Positions 52,634 to 62,604 of a DNA stretch of 64,000 nucleotides are shown piece by piece. Below the pieces are notes generated by a model. The model did not search any database. It was not told the DNA's origin and was given only the letters and a program-made list of their open reading frames with translations. The DNA comes from Rhizobacter koreensis. GTDB lineage: Bacteria; Pseudomonadota; Gammaproteobacteria; Burkholderiales; Burkholderiaceae_C. A program made the translations under genes and the position numbers. Location of the stretch: the NCBI RefSeq assembly GCF_013366375.1, contig NZ_JABWMJ010000006.1:186001-250000 (forward strand). The letters are read 5' to 3'. Positions within the stretch are counted from its first letter, which is position 1. Each line of letters begins with the position of its first letter.

Positions 52634-55600
52634 ATGAAACGCATGCTGATCAACGCGACTCAGCCGGAAGAGCGCCGCCTGGCGATCGTCGACGGCCAGA
52701 AGCTGATGGACTTCGAGACCGAGATCGAAGGCCGCGAACAGCGCAAGGGGAACATCTACAAGGCGGTCGTGACGCGGGTCGAGCCGTCGCTCGAAGCCTG
52801 CTTCGTCGACTACGGCGAGGACCGCCACGGCTTCCTGCCGTTCAAGGAGATCTCGAAGAACTACTTCCGCGAGGGCACCGACGCGCGCACGGCGCGCATC
52901 CAGGACGCCATCAAGGAAGGCGACGCGCTGCTGGTCCAGGTCGAGAAGGAAGAGCGCGGCAACAAGGGCGCCGCCCTCACGACGTTCATCAGCCTCGCCG
53001 GCCGATACCTGGTGCTGATGCCCAACAACCCGCGCGGCGGCGGCGTCTCGCGCCGCATCGAGGGCGAGGACCGCGAGGAGCTCAAGGAGAACCTCGACCA
53101 GCTCGAGTACCCGAAGGGCATGAGCCTGATCGCACGCACCGCCGGCATCGGCCGCAGCGCGCCCGAGCTGCAGTGGGACCTCAATTACCTGCTCAAGCTC
53201 TGGACCGCGATCGACGGCGCCGGCAAGGTCGGCAAGGGCGCGTTCCTGATCTACCAGGAGTCGTCGCTGGTGATCCGCGCGATCCGCGACTACTTCACCG
53301 CCGACATCGGCGAGATCCTGATCGACACCGACGACATCTTCGATCAGGCGCAGCAGTTCATGACCCACGTGATGCCGGAGACGGCGCACAAGGTCAAGCG
53401 CTACCGCGACGACGCGGCCCTGTTCAGCCGGTTCCAGATCGAGCACCAGATCGAGACCGCGTTCGCGCGCACCGTCAACCTGCCGTCGGGCGGCGCGATC
53501 GTGATCGACCACACCGAGGCGCTGGTCTCGGTCGACGTCAACTCGGCGCGCTCGACGCGCGGCAGCGACATCGAGGAGACCGCGACCCGTACCAACCTCG
53601 AGGCCGCCGACGAGATCGCGCGCCAGATGCGCCTGCGCGACCTGGGCGGCCTGATCGTCGTCGACTTCATCGACATGGAGGAGTCGAAGAACCGCCGCGA
53701 GGTCGAGACGCGCCTGCGCGACGCGCTGCGTCAGGACCGCGCCCGGGTCCAGTTCTCGTCGATCTCGAAGTTCGGCCTGCTCGAACTGAGCCGCCAGCGC
53801 CTGCGCCCGGCGCTCAGCGAAGGCAGCCACATCACCTGCCCGCGCTGCAACGGCACCGGCCACATCCGCGACACCGAGTCGAGCGCGCTGCAGATCCTGC
53901 GCATGGTGCAGGAAGAGTCGATGAAGGAAAACACCGCGGCGGTGCACGTGCAGGTGCCGGTCGAGGTGACGTCGTTCCTGCTCAACGAGAAGCGCACCGA
54001 GATCACCAAGATCGAGCTGAAGCAGCGCGTGACCGTGCTCCTGGTGCCGAACAAGGCGCTCGAGACGCCGAACTATCGCCTCGAGCGACTGCGCCACGAC
54101 GACCCGCGCCTCGAGAACCTGCAGGCCAGCTACACGATGATCGACGAGCCCGAAGAGGAAGTCGGCATCACGCGGCGTGAGAAGGCCAAGCCGAAGCAGG
54201 AACCCGTCATCAAGGGCATCCTGCCCGAGACGCCGGCGCCGATGCCGGTGGCCAAGCCCGAACCAGCGGCTCCCGCACCGGTCGCCGCGCCAGCTCCGGT
54301 CGCCCCGGCACCCGCACCCGCGCGTGCCCCGGCACCGCTGCCCGCGGGCGGCGGCTTCTTCTCGTGGGTCAAGAGCCTGTTCGGCAGCGAGCCGGCGCCG
54401 GCCGCGACGCCGGCGGCACCGGTCGCCGCACCGGCTCCGCAGGCGCCGTCCGCCGAAGAGGCGCGTCCGGAGCGCAGCGGCCGTGGCGGCCGCGGTGGTC
54501 GGGGTCGCGGCGGCGAGCGCGAGGGCCAGCGTGGTGAGCGCGGCGAGCGCACCGAAGGCGGCCGTGACAACCGCGGGCGCCGCAACGAGCGCGGCACCGA
54601 GGAGCAGACCGCACGCGGCGGCGCCGCGGAAGGCGCACGGACGGACGAGCGCGCGACGCGCGGCGAAGGTCGTGGCGAAGCACGCGGCGAGCGCGCGGAA
54701 CGTGGTCCGCGCGGTGAACGTGGCGAGCGTGGCGAGCGCGCCGAGCGAGGCGAAAATCGCGAGGCTCGCGAATCGCGGCGCGAAGGCCGTGAGGCTCGCG
54801 AAGGCCGCGAGCCGCGCGACGCACGCGAAAGTCGCGGCGAGGCGCGTCCCGCTGACGCCGGCGTCGAGCCGCGCGCCGACGGCGAAACCGGCAACGAAGC
54901 TCGCCGGGAACGCGCCGAGCGCGAACCTCGGGTCCGCGAGGACGCCGCCGAGCCGATGCCGCTCGGCACGCTGGCACCGGCTGAGTCCGGCGAAGGCGCG
55001 GGCGAGCTTGCCGCCACCGAGTCTGGCAACGGCAGCGAGGCCACGGGCGAACGCACCGGACGGCGCCGCAACCGCCGTGGTGGTCGCGGGAACCGCGAGC
55101 GCGACGACAACCGCGCTGCCGATGCCACCGGCGACGCCGCCGAGGGCCTCGACGGCCTGAACGTCGGCAGCGATCCGGTAGCGATCGCCGCCGGCGATGG
55201 CGCGAGCCTCGAGTCGGGCCCTGCGGCGCCGGGAGGCGGCGCTGGAGCCGATGGCGGCGAGACCGAGCGCATCGGCGGTGCGCCGACCGCCGACGAGGCA
55301 GCACCGTCCGGTGAAGGTCGCCGGCGTGGGCGTGGCCGCCAGCGCCGCGACCGCGGCGAGGGCGAGAGCAGTCGGGCCGCGGAGGCGACCGCGTTCGACG
55401 CCGACGTCGTGCGTGCCGACGCCGTGGCGAGCGAGCCGGCCGAGGTGGTGGGTGCCGAGATGGCCGAGGCGCCGCACACGGTGACCCGCGTCTCCGCCGT
55501 CGACGTCCGGCCCGACGAGGCCGCTTCTGCCGAGCCGGCATCGTCGGTCGGCGTCGAACCGGCTGCGCCGGCCCGGGTGCCCGGCGGCGACGGCAACGGC

Positions 55601-55909
55601 GCAGCCGCTCCGCGGCGCGAGGCCCAGGCCGCGGCCTCGCGCGCCGAGCCCTTCGAGCTGCCGATCGACTCGTTGCGCGAGCTCGCCGAGAGCGCCGGGC
55701 TGCAGTGGGTCCACTCGGACGCCGAGAAGATCCGCGCCGCGCAGAACGCGCTCGCGAGCCAGCCCAGGCCCGTGCATGTGCCGCGCGAGCGCCCGCCGGT
55801 GCCGGTGCTCGACCAGGGCCCGCTGATCCTGGTCGAGACCCGGAAGGACCTCGCGCAGGTGCAGCTGCCGTTCGAACGCGCGCAGCAGGGCTCGACCGGC
55901 GCGGTCTGA
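52634..55909 (+). CDS. rne: Ribonuclease E
   Basis: Predicted 1091 residues from ATG at 52634. Catalytic half 1-500: S1 domain near 35-120, DNase I-like part with [19 protein letters not shown] and VVDFIDM (catalytic Asp pair) and zinc-link CPRC (402, 405). The second half is disordered and rich in Arg/Glu/Gly (from about 610 to 760 RGERGER-like), for RNA and degradosome partners. The conserved ending near 1030-1091 contains [10 protein letters not shown] and [19 protein letters not shown]. Upstream hairpins suggest autoregulation. Confidence 0.97.
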   Translation: MKRMLINATQPEERRLAIVDGQKLMDFETEIEGREQRKGNIYKAVVTRVEPSLEACFVDYGEDRHGFLPFKEISKNYFREGTDARTARIQDAIKEGDALLVQVEKEERGNKGAALTTFISLAGRYLVLMPNNPRGGGVSRRIEGEDREELKENLDQLEYPKGMSLIARTAGIGRSAPELQWDLNYLLKLWTAIDGAGKVGKGAFLIYQESSLVIRAIRDYFTADIGEILIDTDDIFDQAQQFMTHVMPETAHKVKRYRDDAALFSRFQIEHQIETAFARTVNLPSGGAIVIDHTEALVSVDVNSARSTRGSDIEETATRTNLEAADEIARQMRLRDLGGLIVVDFIDMEESKNRREVETRLRDALRQDRARVQFSSISKFGLLELSRQRLRPALSEGSHITCPRCNGTGHIRDTESSALQILRMVQEESMKENTAAVHVQVPVEVTSFLLNEKRTEITKIELKQRVTVLLVPNKALETPNYRLERLRHDDPRLENLQASYTMIDEPEEEVGITRREKAKPKQEPVIKGILPETPAPMPVAKPEPAAPAPVAAPAPVAPAPAPARAPAPLPAGGGFFSWVKSLFGSEPAPAATPAAPVAAPAPQAPSAEEARPERSGRGGRGGRGRGGEREGQRGERGERTEGGRDNRGRRNERGTEEQTARGGAAEGARTDERATRGEGRGEARGERAERGPRGERGERGERAERGENREARESRREGREAREGREPRDARESRGEARPADAGVEPRADGETGNEARRERAEREPRVREDAAEPMPLGTLAPAESGEGAGELAATESGNGSEATGERTGRRRNRRGGRGNRERDDNRAADATGDAAEGLDGLNVGSDPVAIAAGDGASLESGPAAPGGGAGADGGETERIGGAPTADEAAPSGEGRRRGRGRQRRDRGEGESSRAAEATAFDADVVRADAVASEPAEVVGAEMAEAPHTVTRVSAVDVRPDEAASAEPASSVGVEPAAPARVPGGDGNGAAAPRREAQAAASRAEPFELPIDSLRELAESAGLQWVHSDAEKIRAAQNALASQPRPVHVPRERPPVPVLDQGPLILVETRKDLAQVQLPFERAQQGSTGAV

Positions 55910-55927
55910 CGCGCCGCTTCCGAGCGG

Positions 55928-55960
55928 CGCCGCCGCAGCCTGTGGGCGCGGCGGCGTTTT
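55928..55960 (+). terminator. Rho-independent terminator of rne
   Basis: CGCCGCCGC (55928-55936) and GCGGCGGCG (55948-55956) form a 9-bp GC stem with an 11-nt loop, followed by TTTT (55957-55960), 18 bp after the rne stop. Confidence 0.8.
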
Positions 55961-56131
55961 CACGTGCGGAGAGAGTAGAAGCCGAGAGCGGCGCAGGCCC
56001 TTCCGCGGGCGAGCCACGACGGAACGGCACCCCGCGCGCGGCGACGTCTCGGCGCCTGACGGCACGGCCCCCGCGCCGGCAGCGGCCGCTCTCTCGTCGC
56101 CGCAGCCATCAGGGCTGCAGCGACCTTCCCC

Positions 56132-57214
56132 TCAGGGCAGCCGCTCGAGCGCGCGCTGGTACATCGGGTCGTGCATCAGCTCGTCCCATGGCAGCGGCGC
56201 CACCTTCGGCAGCAGCTCGCGGCGACGCCGCTCGCTGTCCGGATCGGCGTGCCAGAGGCCGTTCAACTGCGCCGCGGCGAGTTCGTCGAGCAGCGCATCG
56301 AGCGCATCGCCGTTGCCCACCGACTGGTTGCAAAGCAGCACCAGGTCGCAGCCGGCGCTCAGCGCGACCGCAGCGGCGTCGGCGTACGAGAGCTCGGCGC
56401 CGTCGATCTGGCGCGCCCCGGCCATGCTGAGGTCGTCGCTGAAGATCGCGCCGTCGAAGCCGAGCTGCAGGCGCAGGATGTCCTTGAGCCAGCGCGCCGA
56501 GAAGCCCGCCGGGCGCGAGTCGACACGGCGGTAGATCACGTGTGCCGGCATCACGCTCGAGAGGCTCGAGCCGAGCCACTCGTACGGCTTCGCGTCGTCG
56601 GCGAGGATGGCGCGCAGCGGGCGCCGGTCGACCGGCACGTCGACGTGGCTGTCGGCGGCGACGAAGCCGTGCCCCGGAAAGTGCTTGCCGCAGTTCGCCA
56701 TGCCGGCGAGCAGCAGGCCGTGCATCAGGCTCTTGGCGAGCACCGTGACCACGCGCGGGTCGCGGTGGAACGCGCGATCACCGATGACCGCGCTCGGCCC
56801 GTGGTCGAGGTCGAGCACCGGCGTGAAGCTGAGGTCGACGCCGCACGAGCGCAGCTCGGCGCCGAGGACGTAGCCCGCGGCGGTCGCCGCCTCGGTCGCC
56901 CGCATGGCGCCGCTGCGGGCGCCGGCACGGCCGTCGTTCATCCACTGCTCGCCGAGCACGCGCATCGGTGGCAGGTGGGTGAAGCCGTCGGTGCGGAAGC
57001 GCTGCACGCGACCGCCCTCGTGGTCGACCGCGATCAGCAGGTCCGCGCGGACCGACTTGATCTCGCGGGTGAGCTCGACGAGCTGGTGCCGGCTCTCCCA
57101 GTTGCGGCCGAACAGGATGACGCCGCCGCAGAGCGGGTGCTTCAGGCGCCGGCGGTCGTCGCGCGTGAGGGCGAGTCCGGCGACGTCGAGGACGATCGGG
57201 GCGTGGTCGGTCAT
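56132..57214 (-). CDS. nagZ: Beta-N-acetylhexosaminidase NagZ
   Basis: Predicted 360 residues, glycoside hydrolase family 3. NCGKHFPGHGFVAADSHVD with the catalytic loop His, and FSDDLSMAG with the nucleophile Asp. Removes GlcNAc from recycled muropeptides. Last gene of the lepA-nagZ run; 53 bp after acpS. Confidence 0.95.
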   Translation of the reverse strand: MTDHAPIVLDVAGLALTRDDRRRLKHPLCGGVILFGRNWESRHQLVELTREIKSVRADLLIAVDHEGGRVQRFRTDGFTHLPPMRVLGEQWMNDGRAGARSGAMRATEAATAAGYVLGAELRSCGVDLSFTPVLDLDHGPSAVIGDRAFHRDPRVVTVLAKSLMHGLLLAGMANCGKHFPGHGFVAADSHVDVPVDRRPLRAILADDAKPYEWLGSSLSSVMPAHVIYRRVDSRPAGFSARWLKDILRLQLGFDGAIFSDDLSMAGARQIDGAELSYADAAAVALSAGCDLVLLCNQSVGNGDALDALLDELAAAQLNGLWHADPDSERRRRELLPKVAPLPWDELMHDPMYQRALERLP

Positions 57215-57267
57215 GGGCAGGGTCGGTTGGATCAGCGAAAACGGTGCGCGGCTCGCACCGGCAGGTA

Positions 57268-57672
57268 TCAGCGCGCGGGCTCGCGCTGCTCGACGACGAC
57301 GAAGCTCGCCGCGTAATCGGTCTCGTCGGTGACGCTGACGTGCGCGACCAGGCCGCGGGCATCGAACCAGGCCGCGAGCTCGCCGTGCAGGCGGATCGCC
57401 GGCTTGCCGCTCGGCAGCTTGACGACTTCGCAGCCACGCCAGGTCATCGGCATCCGCATGCCCATGCCGATCGCCTTCGAGAAGGCTTCCTTGGCGGAGA
57501 AGCGCGTCGCCAGGAAGCGGATGCCGCGCTCGGGGTGGCTGGCGCGGCGCGCGTGAAAGGTCGCGAGCTCGCCGGGCGCGAGCACCTTCTCGGCGAAGCG
57601 ATCGCCGCGCCGCTCGAGCGATGCGGCGATGCGTCGCACGTCGCAGATGTCGGTGCCGATGCCGAAGATCAT
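57268..57672 (-). CDS. acpS: Holo-[acyl-carrier-protein] synthase
   Basis: Predicted 134 residues. [15 protein letters not shown] (first metal Asp) and [12 protein letters not shown] (Glu and Lys). Transfers phosphopantetheine to ACP. ATG overlaps the pdxJ stop by 4 bp. Confidence 0.96.
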   Translation of the reverse strand: MIFGIGTDICDVRRIAASLERRGDRFAEKVLAPGELATFHARRASHPERGIRFLATRFSAKEAFSKAIGMGMRMPMTWRGCEVVKLPSGKPAIRLHGELAAWFDARGLVAHVSVTDETDYAASFVVVEQREPAR

Positions 57673-58451
57673 CCGCGGGCGCCGCTCGCGATCGCGCGCA
57701 GCAACTCGCGCACCGCGGCGTCGATGCCGAGCTCGAGTGCGCGCGCGATCAGCGCGTGCCCGATCGACACCTCGAGCACCCCTGGCACCGCGCGCAGGAA
57801 CTCGGCGAGGTTCTCGTGGTTGAGGTCGTGGCCGGCATTGACGCCAAGGCCCTCGGCAAGCGCCGCGTTCGCGGCCGCGGCGAAGCGCGCCAGCACCTCG
57901 CGCTGATGTGGCGCGCCGTGGGCGGCGGCATACGGCTCCGTGTAGAGCTCGACGCGGTCGGTGCCGAGCGCGCGCGCGGTCGCCATCGCGGCCGGGTCGG
58001 CGTCGACGAAGAGGCTCACCCGCACGCCGAGCGCCCTCGCCTCGGCGATCAGCGGAGCGAGGCGCTCGCCGTCGGCCGCGAAGTCCCAGCCGTGGTCCGA
58101 CGTCGACTGACCGACGGCGTCGGGAACGAAGGTGCACTGGTCGGGCCGGAAGCGGCGCACCAGCGGCATCAGGTTGTGGAACGGGTTGCCCTCGATGTTG
58201 AACTCGGCACCCGGCCGCTCCGCCAGCAGCGCGGCGAGCTCCGGCAGGTCGGCGGCGCGGATGTGGCGCTCGTCGGGGCGCGGGTGCACGGTGATGCCGT
58301 GCGCGCCGACGTCGAGCGCGAGCTCGGCGATGCGGGTCACGCTCGGGATCGTCAGCGCGCGCTGGTTGCGCAGCAGCGCCACCTTGTTCACGTTGACCGA
58401 CAGCGCGGTGGCCGGATGCGCGGCGAGGCCGCTGCTGACGAGGGGGTTCAT
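57669..58451 (-). CDS. pdxJ: Pyridoxine 5'-phosphate synthase
   Basis: Predicted 260 residues. Blocks [38 protein letters not shown], and [15 protein letters not shown]. Makes pyridoxine phosphate in vitamin B6 synthesis. Couples to acpS as in many proteobacteria. Confidence 0.97.
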   Translation of the reverse strand: MNPLVSSGLAAHPATALSVNVNKVALLRNQRALTIPSVTRIAELALDVGAHGITVHPRPDERHIRAADLPELAALLAERPGAEFNIEGNPFHNLMPLVRRFRPDQCTFVPDAVGQSTSDHGWDFAADGERLAPLIAEARALGVRVSLFVDADPAAMATARALGTDRVELYTEPYAAAHGAPHQREVLARFAAAANAALAEGLGVNAGHDLNHENLAEFLRAVPGVLEVSIGHALIARALELGIDAAVRELLRAIASGARG

Positions 58452-58483
58452 CGGGCTGTGTTCGGCGCGAACGCCGCAAAGGG

Positions 58484-59251
58484 TCAGACCAGGTTCTGGG
58501 CGTCGATCATCACCTGCCGCGTTCGCAGCAGCGGCGCGCCGAGATGATAGTGAAGCTGGGCGCGCAGCACGCTCTTCAGCTCGGCCAGCGACCCGGCGCA
58601 GGCGGCCTGGATCGCCCGCACGTCGCCGTGCCGCAGCGCCGCCTCGAGGCCGACCAGCGCGGCGCCGCCGATCGCCGCGTCGGCTGACGTCGATGCCGCA
58701 ACGCCGGCGTCGGGTCGCAGCGCGTAGCCGCGCCCGGGCTCGACAGCCTGCTGGGTCTGCGTCTCGACGCTGAGGTCCGGCAGCCAGCCGATCTCGCGCA
58801 GCAGCACCAGTTCGAAGGCGCGCAAGGCGCCCTGCATCGCGCCGTCGTCGGCGAGCGCGAGGGTGCCGAGCGTTGCCGCATAGATGTCGAACAGCACGGG
58901 GTGCGGGTCCTGCCGCGCGAGCAGCTTCATCAGCAGCTCGTTGAGGTAGAAGCCGCTGAACAGCGCCGCCCCGCTCAGCATCGGGCCGCCGCCGGCCCAC
59001 TCGGCCGAGCGCAGGTTATGCACCTCGCGGCTGTCGTCGTCGTCGGGTGCCCGCCCGAACGAGAGCAGCAGGCGCTGGAACGGCAGCAGCACGCTGCGCA
59101 GCTGCGAGTACGGTTTCTTGGCGCCCTTGGCGGCAACCGCAACGCGGCCGCGCTCGCGCGTGAACACGTCCAGGATCAGGCTCGATTCGCTCCAGTCGTA
59201 GCGATGCAGCACGTACGCGGCCATCGGGCCGCTGCGCAGAGCCTTGGCCAC
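58484..59251 (-). CDS. recO: DNA repair protein RecO
   Basis: Predicted 255 residues. OB-fold start [23 protein letters not shown], then [17 protein letters not shown] and the helical domain with [21 protein letters not shown]. Loads RecA with RecR. A start at the second ATG (59224) is possible. 32 bp before pdxJ. Confidence 0.93.
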   Translation of the reverse strand: MAKALRSGPMAAYVLHRYDWSESSLILDVFTRERGRVAVAAKGAKKPYSQLRSVLLPFQRLLLSFGRAPDDDDSREVHNLRSAEWAGGGPMLSGAALFSGFYLNELLMKLLARQDPHPVLFDIYAATLGTLALADDGAMQGALRAFELVLLREIGWLPDLSVETQTQQAVEPGRGYALRPDAGVAASTSADAAIGGAALVGLEAALRHGDVRAIQAACAGSLAELKSVLRAQLHYHLGAPLLRTRQVMIDAQNLV

Positions 59252-59420
59252 GCGGGCTAGAAGATATGAATGGGCCCGGCGGGCCCGAGCAGCGCGCCCG
59301 GACGCGGCGGGCCCAGGCGCAAGGCGCAGCCGTGGCGTTGCGTCACGGCGAGCATCTGCAACGCCGGAGCGGGCGTGCCTGAGCGTGATGAGCGGGCATG
59401 CCGGATCCGTTCACACCGTC
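59252..59420. other. era-recO gap
   Basis: 169 bp between era and recO, both minus strand. No gene, no T-tailed hairpin. recO may have its own promoter here; none was identified. Confidence 0.35.
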
Positions 59421-60473
59421 TCAGTAGCCGTACGAGCGCAGGTGGGCCTCGTCGTCGGCCCAGCCGGCGCGCACCTTGACCCAGAGCTCGAGGAAGACCT
59501 TGGCGTCGAGCAGGCGCTCGAGTTCCTGACGCGCCTCCGAGCCGATGCGCTTGAGGCGCTCGCCGCCGGTGCCGATCACGATGCCCTTGTGGCTCTCGCG
59601 CTCGACGATGACGGTCGCGGCGATGCGACGCAGCTCGCCCTCCTCGACGAACGAGTCGATCACGACGGTCGAGGTGTAGGGCAGCTCGTCGCCGGTCAGG
59701 CGGAACAGCTTCTCGCGCACGATCTCGCTGACCAGGAAACGGTCGGTCCGGTCGGTGAGCGCGTCGGCGTCGTAGATCCAGGGCTGCTCGGGCAGGTAGG
59801 GCCGGACGATGTCGAACAGGCGCTCCACGTCCGCGTTCTTCTTCGCGCTCATCGGCACGAACTCGGCGAACGGGAAGCGCTGCTGCATCGACTGCAGCCA
59901 CGGCATCAGGTCGGCACGCCGCACCACCGTGTCGAGCTTGTTGGCGACCAGCAGCACCGGCTTGTCGCGCGGCACGAGCGCGAGCACCTTCTCGTCGTCG
60001 GGCCCGAAGCGGCCGGCCTCGACGACGAGCAGCACCGCATCGACGTCGGTCAGCACGCCGTGCACGGTGCGGTTGAGCGTACGGTTGAGCGCCGCCACAC
60101 GACGCGTCTGGAAACCCGGCGTGTCCACGAAGATGTACTGCGTGTCGCCGCGCGTCTGCACCCCGTCGATGCGGTGCCGCGTGGTCTGCGCCTTGTCGGA
60201 GGTGATGCTGATCTTCTGACCGACCAGCGCGTTCAGCAGCGTCGACTTGCCGACATTGGGCCGACCGATGATGGCGACGCGGCCGCAGCGCTGAGGCGTG
60301 GCGTCGAGGCCCGCCTCGACGGCCGTGTGCGCGACACCTCCAGCGTGCGCTGGCGACCCGGCATCGACCTCGGGCGCGTCGGCCGGAGCGGCGCCTTCGG
60401 GTGCCGCCTCGCCGCCGCCCGCGTCCGCGGCAGGCTCGACGCCCTGCGGCACGGAGCGGGGCTTCCTGGCCAT
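59421..60473 (-). CDS. era: GTPase Era
   Basis: Predicted 350 residues. Core GTPase motifs: GRPNVGKST (70-78), DTPGFQT, NKLDTV and [13 protein letters not shown] domain ends with [25 protein letters not shown]. The first ~55 residues (Ala/Pro/Glu rich) are an extension relative to E. coli Era. Starts within the rnc stop (TGATG). 16S rRNA maturation and ribosome assembly. Confidence 0.95.
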   Translation of the reverse strand: MARKPRSVPQGVEPAADAGGGEAAPEGAAPADAPEVDAGSPAHAGGVAHTAVEAGLDATPQRCGRVAIIGRPNVGKSTLLNALVGQKISITSDKAQTTRHRIDGVQTRGDTQYIFVDTPGFQTRRVAALNRTLNRTVHGVLTDVDAVLLVVEAGRFGPDDEKVLALVPRDKPVLLVANKLDTVVRRADLMPWLQSMQQRFPFAEFVPMSAKKNADVERLFDIVRPYLPEQPWIYDADALTDRTDRFLVSEIVREKLFRLTGDELPYTSTVVIDSFVEEGELRRIAATVIVERESHKGIVIGTGGERLKRIGSEARQELERLLDAKVFLELWVKVRAGWADDEAHLRSYGY

Positions 60474-61177
60474 CAGGACTGCAGCGCGCTGCCGGGGCGG
60501 TCGCTGCTGCGCAGGGTGTCGAGCATGCGGCGCGCGGCTTCCTGCTCGGCGGCCCGGCGCGACTTGCCCTCGCCCGCTTCGGAGAGGCCGAGCGTCGGCA
60601 CCGCGCACTCGACCTCGAAGGTCTGCGCGTGGGCCTGGCCGCGAGTCGCGCTGATGCGATAGACCGGCACCGGCAGGCGCCGCGCCTGCAGCCACTCCTG
60701 CAGTTCGGTCTTGGCGTCCTTGCTCCAGCTGCCGATGTCGGTGGTCTCGATGATCTCGCCGAACAGGTTCTGGACCAGCGCGCGGGCAGCGTCGAAGCCG
60801 CCGTCCTGGAAGGTGGCGCCGATCAGCGCCTCGACCGCGTTGGCGAGGATCGATGCCCGTTGCGCACCACCGCCGCGCGCCTCGCCTTCGCCGAGCTTGA
60901 GCAGCTCGGGAAGGCCGAGCTGCAGGGCGACGCGGTGCAGGCTGTCCTCGCGCACCAGGTGTGCGCGGATGCGGCTGAGGTCGCCTTCGTCCGAGCCGGC
61001 GAAGCGCTCGAACAGCATGCTCGACACCACCAGGCTCAGCACCGCGTCGCCGAGAAATTCGAGCCGCTCGTTGTGATCGGTGCCGAAGCTGCGGTGCGTG
61101 AGGGCGCGCTGCAGGAGCGCGGGGTCTGCGAAGCGGTGGCCCGTGCGCTGTTGCAGGGCAAGGAGGCGAGAGTCCAT
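60473..61177 (-). CDS. rnc: Ribonuclease III
   Basis: Predicted 234 residues from ATG at 61177. Signature [16 protein letters not shown], second acid motif [13 protein letters not shown], then a double-stranded RNA-binding domain with [20 protein letters not shown]. Cleaves rRNA precursors and double-stranded RNA. Coupled to era. Confidence 0.96.
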   Translation of the reverse strand: MDSRLLALQQRTGHRFADPALLQRALTHRSFGTDHNERLEFLGDAVLSLVVSSMLFERFAGSDEGDLSRIRAHLVREDSLHRVALQLGLPELLKLGEGEARGGGAQRASILANAVEALIGATFQDGGFDAARALVQNLFGEIIETTDIGSWSKDAKTELQEWLQARRLPVPVYRISATRGQAHAQTFEVECAVPTLGLSEAGEGKSRRAAEQEAARRMLDTLRSSDRPGSALQS

Positions 61178-61227
61178 GAGCAATCGGTGTCGCGCAAGCC
61201 TGCGGCCGCGCTGCAATCAGTGACGCG

Positions 61228-61623
61228 TCACTGGCGGTTCGATCGTCCTTCGTACTTGATGAGCAGGTAGACCGGCTTGATCAGCTCGATCTCCTTGTCG
61301 TAGGCGAAGCTGATCACGATCTTCTCGTCTTCCTTGGTGATCGCCAGGTCCTTGGCCGAGATCGACGTGATCGAGTATTCGATGGTGCGCTGCTTCTCGA
61401 AGGCGTTGCGGACTTCGGCGACCGTGCCGGCGCCCTCGCCGGCGATCTTGTTGACCGCCTGCTTGATCGTGAAGTATTCGTTCAGCGTCGGCAGCACGCG
61501 CATGGCGATCAGCGCGACGAAGCCGATCACGGCCGCCCAGAACAGCAGGCCGATGAGGGTGATGCCGCGCTCGGCGGCCCCTGCGGGCCGGGACACGGGT
61601 CGCTGGTGGTCGAACGCAGCCAT
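61228..61623 (-). CDS. DUF4845 membrane protein
   Basis: Predicted 131 residues with one transmembrane span near residues 20-45 ([20 protein letters not shown]) and a small exported domain. Its position lepB-DUF4845-rnc is fixed in betaproteobacteria; function unknown. It starts 3 bp after the lepB stop. Confidence 0.9.
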   Translation of the reverse strand: MAAFDHQRPVSRPAGAAERGITLIGLLFWAAVIGFVALIAMRVLPTLNEYFTIKQAVNKIAGEGAGTVAEVRNAFEKQRTIEYSITSISAKDLAITKEDEKIVISFAYDKEIELIKPVYLLIKYEGRSNRQ

Positions 61624-61626
61624 GGG

Positions 61627-62604
61627 TCAGTGAAACGCGCCGATGCGTTTCAGGTTCCCGAAATTCATCCAGATGTAGAACGCCTTGCCGACGATGTTCT
61701 CGTCCGGAACGAAGCCCCAGAAGCGGGAATCCTGCGAGTTGTCGCGGTTGTCGCCCATCATGAAGTAGTGCCCCGGCGGCACCTTGCAGGTCACACCCTC
61801 GGCACTGTAGCGGCAGTTCTCCCGATACGGGAAGGTGACCGATTCATCGGCCCAATGAAACTGCTGCGATTGCGGATTAATGAGGATGCCGTGCTCCACC
61901 GTGCCGAGCTTTTCCTTGAACGCGGGCTGGTAGCGCATCGACTCTTCGTCGTAGTAGCCCGGCGGCGGCAGCGGCTCGCGCGGCACCTCCGCGCCGTTGA
62001 TGTAGAGCCGCTGCTGGCGGAACGACACCTCGTCGCCCGGCACGCCGACCACCCGCTTGATGAAGTCGGTGCTGGTGTCCTTGGGGTAGCGGAACACCAT
62101 CACGTCGCCGCGCTGCGGGTCGTGGTTGGCGACGATCTTCTTGTTGATGATCGGCAGCCGCACGCCGTAGTGGAACTTGTTGACGAGGATCAGGTCGCCC
62201 ACCATCAGGGTCGGGATCATCGAACCGGAGGGGATCTTGAACGGCTCGAACAGGAACGAGCGCAGCAGGAACACCGCGAGGATCACCGGGAAGAGGCCCG
62301 CGGTCCAGTCGAGCCACCACGGCTGCAGCAGCACGGCCTGCTTCGCCGATGCGAGGTTGTCGTCGACCTTGTCGATGCCCTGTGCCTTCAGCTGCTCGCG
62401 GCGCCGCGCCTCCTCGGCCTCGAGCGCCCGCGCCGCCGCGGCCCGGCGCGGCGCGAAATGGAAGCGCTCGGCCAGCCAGTACGCGAACGTGACCAGTGTC
62501 ATCACGAACAGCAGCAGCGAGAAGTTGCCGCTCCACCGGTTGAAGTACCAGCCCGCGAGGAACACGCCGAGCAGGCCGTAGAGGACGGCGGTAAGCGCTC
62601 CCAT
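61627..62604 (-). CDS. lepB: Signal peptidase I
   Basis: Predicted 325 residues. Two N-terminal spans, a cytoplasmic Glu/Arg-rich loop, and a third span near 100-120. Catalytic Ser128 (IPSGSMIPTL) and Lys183 (DFIKRVVGVPGD), and GHYFMMGDNRDNSQDSR. Cleaves signal peptides on the outer face of the inner membrane. Its start overlaps the lepA stop (TGATG). Confidence 0.97.
   Translation of the reverse strand: MGALTAVLYGLLGVFLAGWYFNRWSGNFSLLLFVMTLVTFAYWLAERFHFAPRRAAAARALEAEEARRREQLKAQGIDKVDDNLASAKQAVLLQPWWLDWTAGLFPVILAVFLLRSFLFEPFKIPSGSMIPTLMVGDLILVNKFHYGVRLPIINKKIVANHDPQRGDVMVFRYPKDTSTDFIKRVVGVPGDEVSFRQQRLYINGAEVPREPLPPPGYYDEESMRYQPAFKEKLGTVEHGILINPQSQQFHWADESVTFPYRENCRYSAEGVTCKVPPGHYFMMGDNRDNSQDSRFWGFVPDENIVGKAFYIWMNFGNLKRIGAFH

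Noticed and set aside
52286-56065. A very long open frame on the minus strand opposite rne
   Set aside because: It mirrors the rne codon periodicity, consists of low-complexity Arg/Ala/Leu text and has no recognisable domain; such frames are common in high-GC DNA.
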